Assembly: GCA_003223315.1 (NCBI GenBank)
Contig: QHYR01000252.1
Location: 1-47,228, forward strand
Length of the DNA stretch: 47,228 bases
Source of the DNA: Acidobacteriota bacterium
Lineage (GTDB): Bacteria > Acidobacteriota > Terriglobia > Acidiferrales > UBA7541
Direction of reading: 5' to 3'
Part shown: one piece after another, positions 46,478 through 47,228 of the stretch
How positions within the stretch are numbered: the stretch's first letter is position 1
Layout: each line of letters begins with the position of its first letter
The notes under the pieces: generated by a model
Databases searched by the model: none
What the model was told of the DNA's origin: nothing
Seen by the model: the letters and a program-made list of their open reading frames with translations, nothing else
Position numbers and translations under genes: made by a program

Positions 46478-46828
46478 TTACGTTTTCGGTTCGGGCGCGG
46501 GCGGCGCGAAGGGGCCGCAGCGGCCTTGCATGCCGGCGCGGAATTTCTCGCGTTCCTCCGGCGTCATTTGCGCCCATCGCTCCATCATACGGCTCCGCCA
46601 ATGCATGCCTCCGCCCCAGCGGCCGCGGAATCCTCCCAAGAGCAATCTGCTGAGCACCAGCAGGCCCAGCGCCTGCCAGAAGGTGATCAGGTGCAGCCCA
46701 AACACCGGCGGCATGAGCCAATTCCATAGGTGCATGGCTACGAAGCTCAGCACGAGCGCCGCGACCAAGGCAAATAAAATGAATCTCGCTGCTCGTGTAA
46801 ATCGATTTCGTCTCATTTTCAGCCTCAC
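46478..46828 (-). CDS. Small membrane protein
   Basis: TM segments FILFALVAALVLSFVAMHL and LGLLVLSRLLLGGF; ERWAQMTPEEREKFRAGMQGRCG; 4-nt overlap with upstream sigma gene. Confidence 0.7.
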   Translation of the reverse strand: MRLKMRRNRFTRAARFILFALVAALVLSFVAMHLWNWLMPPVFGLHLITFWQALGLLVLSRLLLGGFRGRWGGGMHWRSRMMERWAQMTPEEREKFRAGMQGRCGPFAPPAPEPKT

Positions 46829-47228
46829 TCTCCTAGAAATTCATCGCGAATGGCTTGCAGCCTGCGCCGCAGGTAGAGCACGGCATGGTGTTTGCGCAGC
46901 ACCATGGCGTTGACGCTGACGCCGGCTTCGGCAGCCAGTTCTTTGAAGCTGCGGCCTTCGAATTCGTGCCCCACGAAGGCGGCGCGCTGATCCGCAGGCA
47001 ATTCGTCGAGCGCGGCCTCGATTTCGTCGAGCAGCACGCCGTTTGCGTACGCCGCTTCTGGCCCGGCATCGGGCGACGGCAGCAACTCCTCGAGGCGCAG
47101 CGGCGCGCCGCCTTCTTCTGTCCCCGCGGACGGGCCCCTTATCGCTTCGGGCAAAGCTTCCGGCTTCGTCTTGCGGAAAAAGTCGGTGATGCGGTTCCGC
47201 GCCACGCGAAAGAGCCACGCACCCGCTT
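46825..47228 (-). CDS. ECF-type RNA polymerase sigma factor (5' part outside window)
   Basis: Open to the edge: AGAWLFRVARNRITDFFRK region 2.4; LPADQRAAFVGHEFEGRSFKELAAEAGVSVNAMVLRKHHAVLYLRRRL region 4. Confidence 0.85.
   Translation of the reverse strand, partial: AGAWLFRVARNRITDFFRKTKPEALPEAIRGPSAGTEEGGAPLRLEELLPSPDAGPEAAYANGVLLDEIEAALDELPADQRAAFVGHEFEGRSFKELAAEAGVSVNAMVLRKHHAVLYLRRRLQAIRDEFLGE

Noticed and set aside
1-47228. CRISPR arrays, toxin-antitoxin, restriction-modification, phage or IS transposase genes
   Set aside because: Looked for regularly spaced repeats and recognisable proteins; none found

Overview
Chromosomal window of about 47 kb, high GC and gene-dense. It looks acidobacterial: it carries a VWFA-related Acidobacterial-type protein and several lineage-typical secreted hypotheticals. 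No CRISPR array, rRNA, convincing tRNA, complete transposon or phage was found. Core blocks are: MIPS / PolX / deoxyhypusine-synthase-like / NUDIX (minus strand); acyl-CoA dehydrogenase / TrpRS / ScpA / ScpB / pseudouridine synthase / CoA-binding protein (plus strand); RarA / SpoU methyltransferase / isoprenylcysteine-methyltransferase-like protein; several response regulators, PilZ proteins and a two-component system with PepSY; a run of secreted or periplasmic proteins (amidohydrolase, VWA, BNR, ModA-like, NHL, TPR); a type IV pilin; TsaC; and two ECF sigma loci. The strongest anomalies are: (1) a ~297-bp in-frame segment inside an Fe-S-type TrpRS gene with very different codon usage, carrying ~77 extra residues in the catalytic domain; (2) a response-regulator gene whose well-supported ATG is followed by an in-frame TGA; (3) a 104-bp nested inverted-repeat element just upstream of a PepSY gene; (4) a palindromic insertion in the ATP lid of a histidine kinase; (5) several short tandem duplications at gene starts or junctions. 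All calls were made by eye from the sequence and the ORF track. Homology statements rest on remembered family motifs, not on searches.
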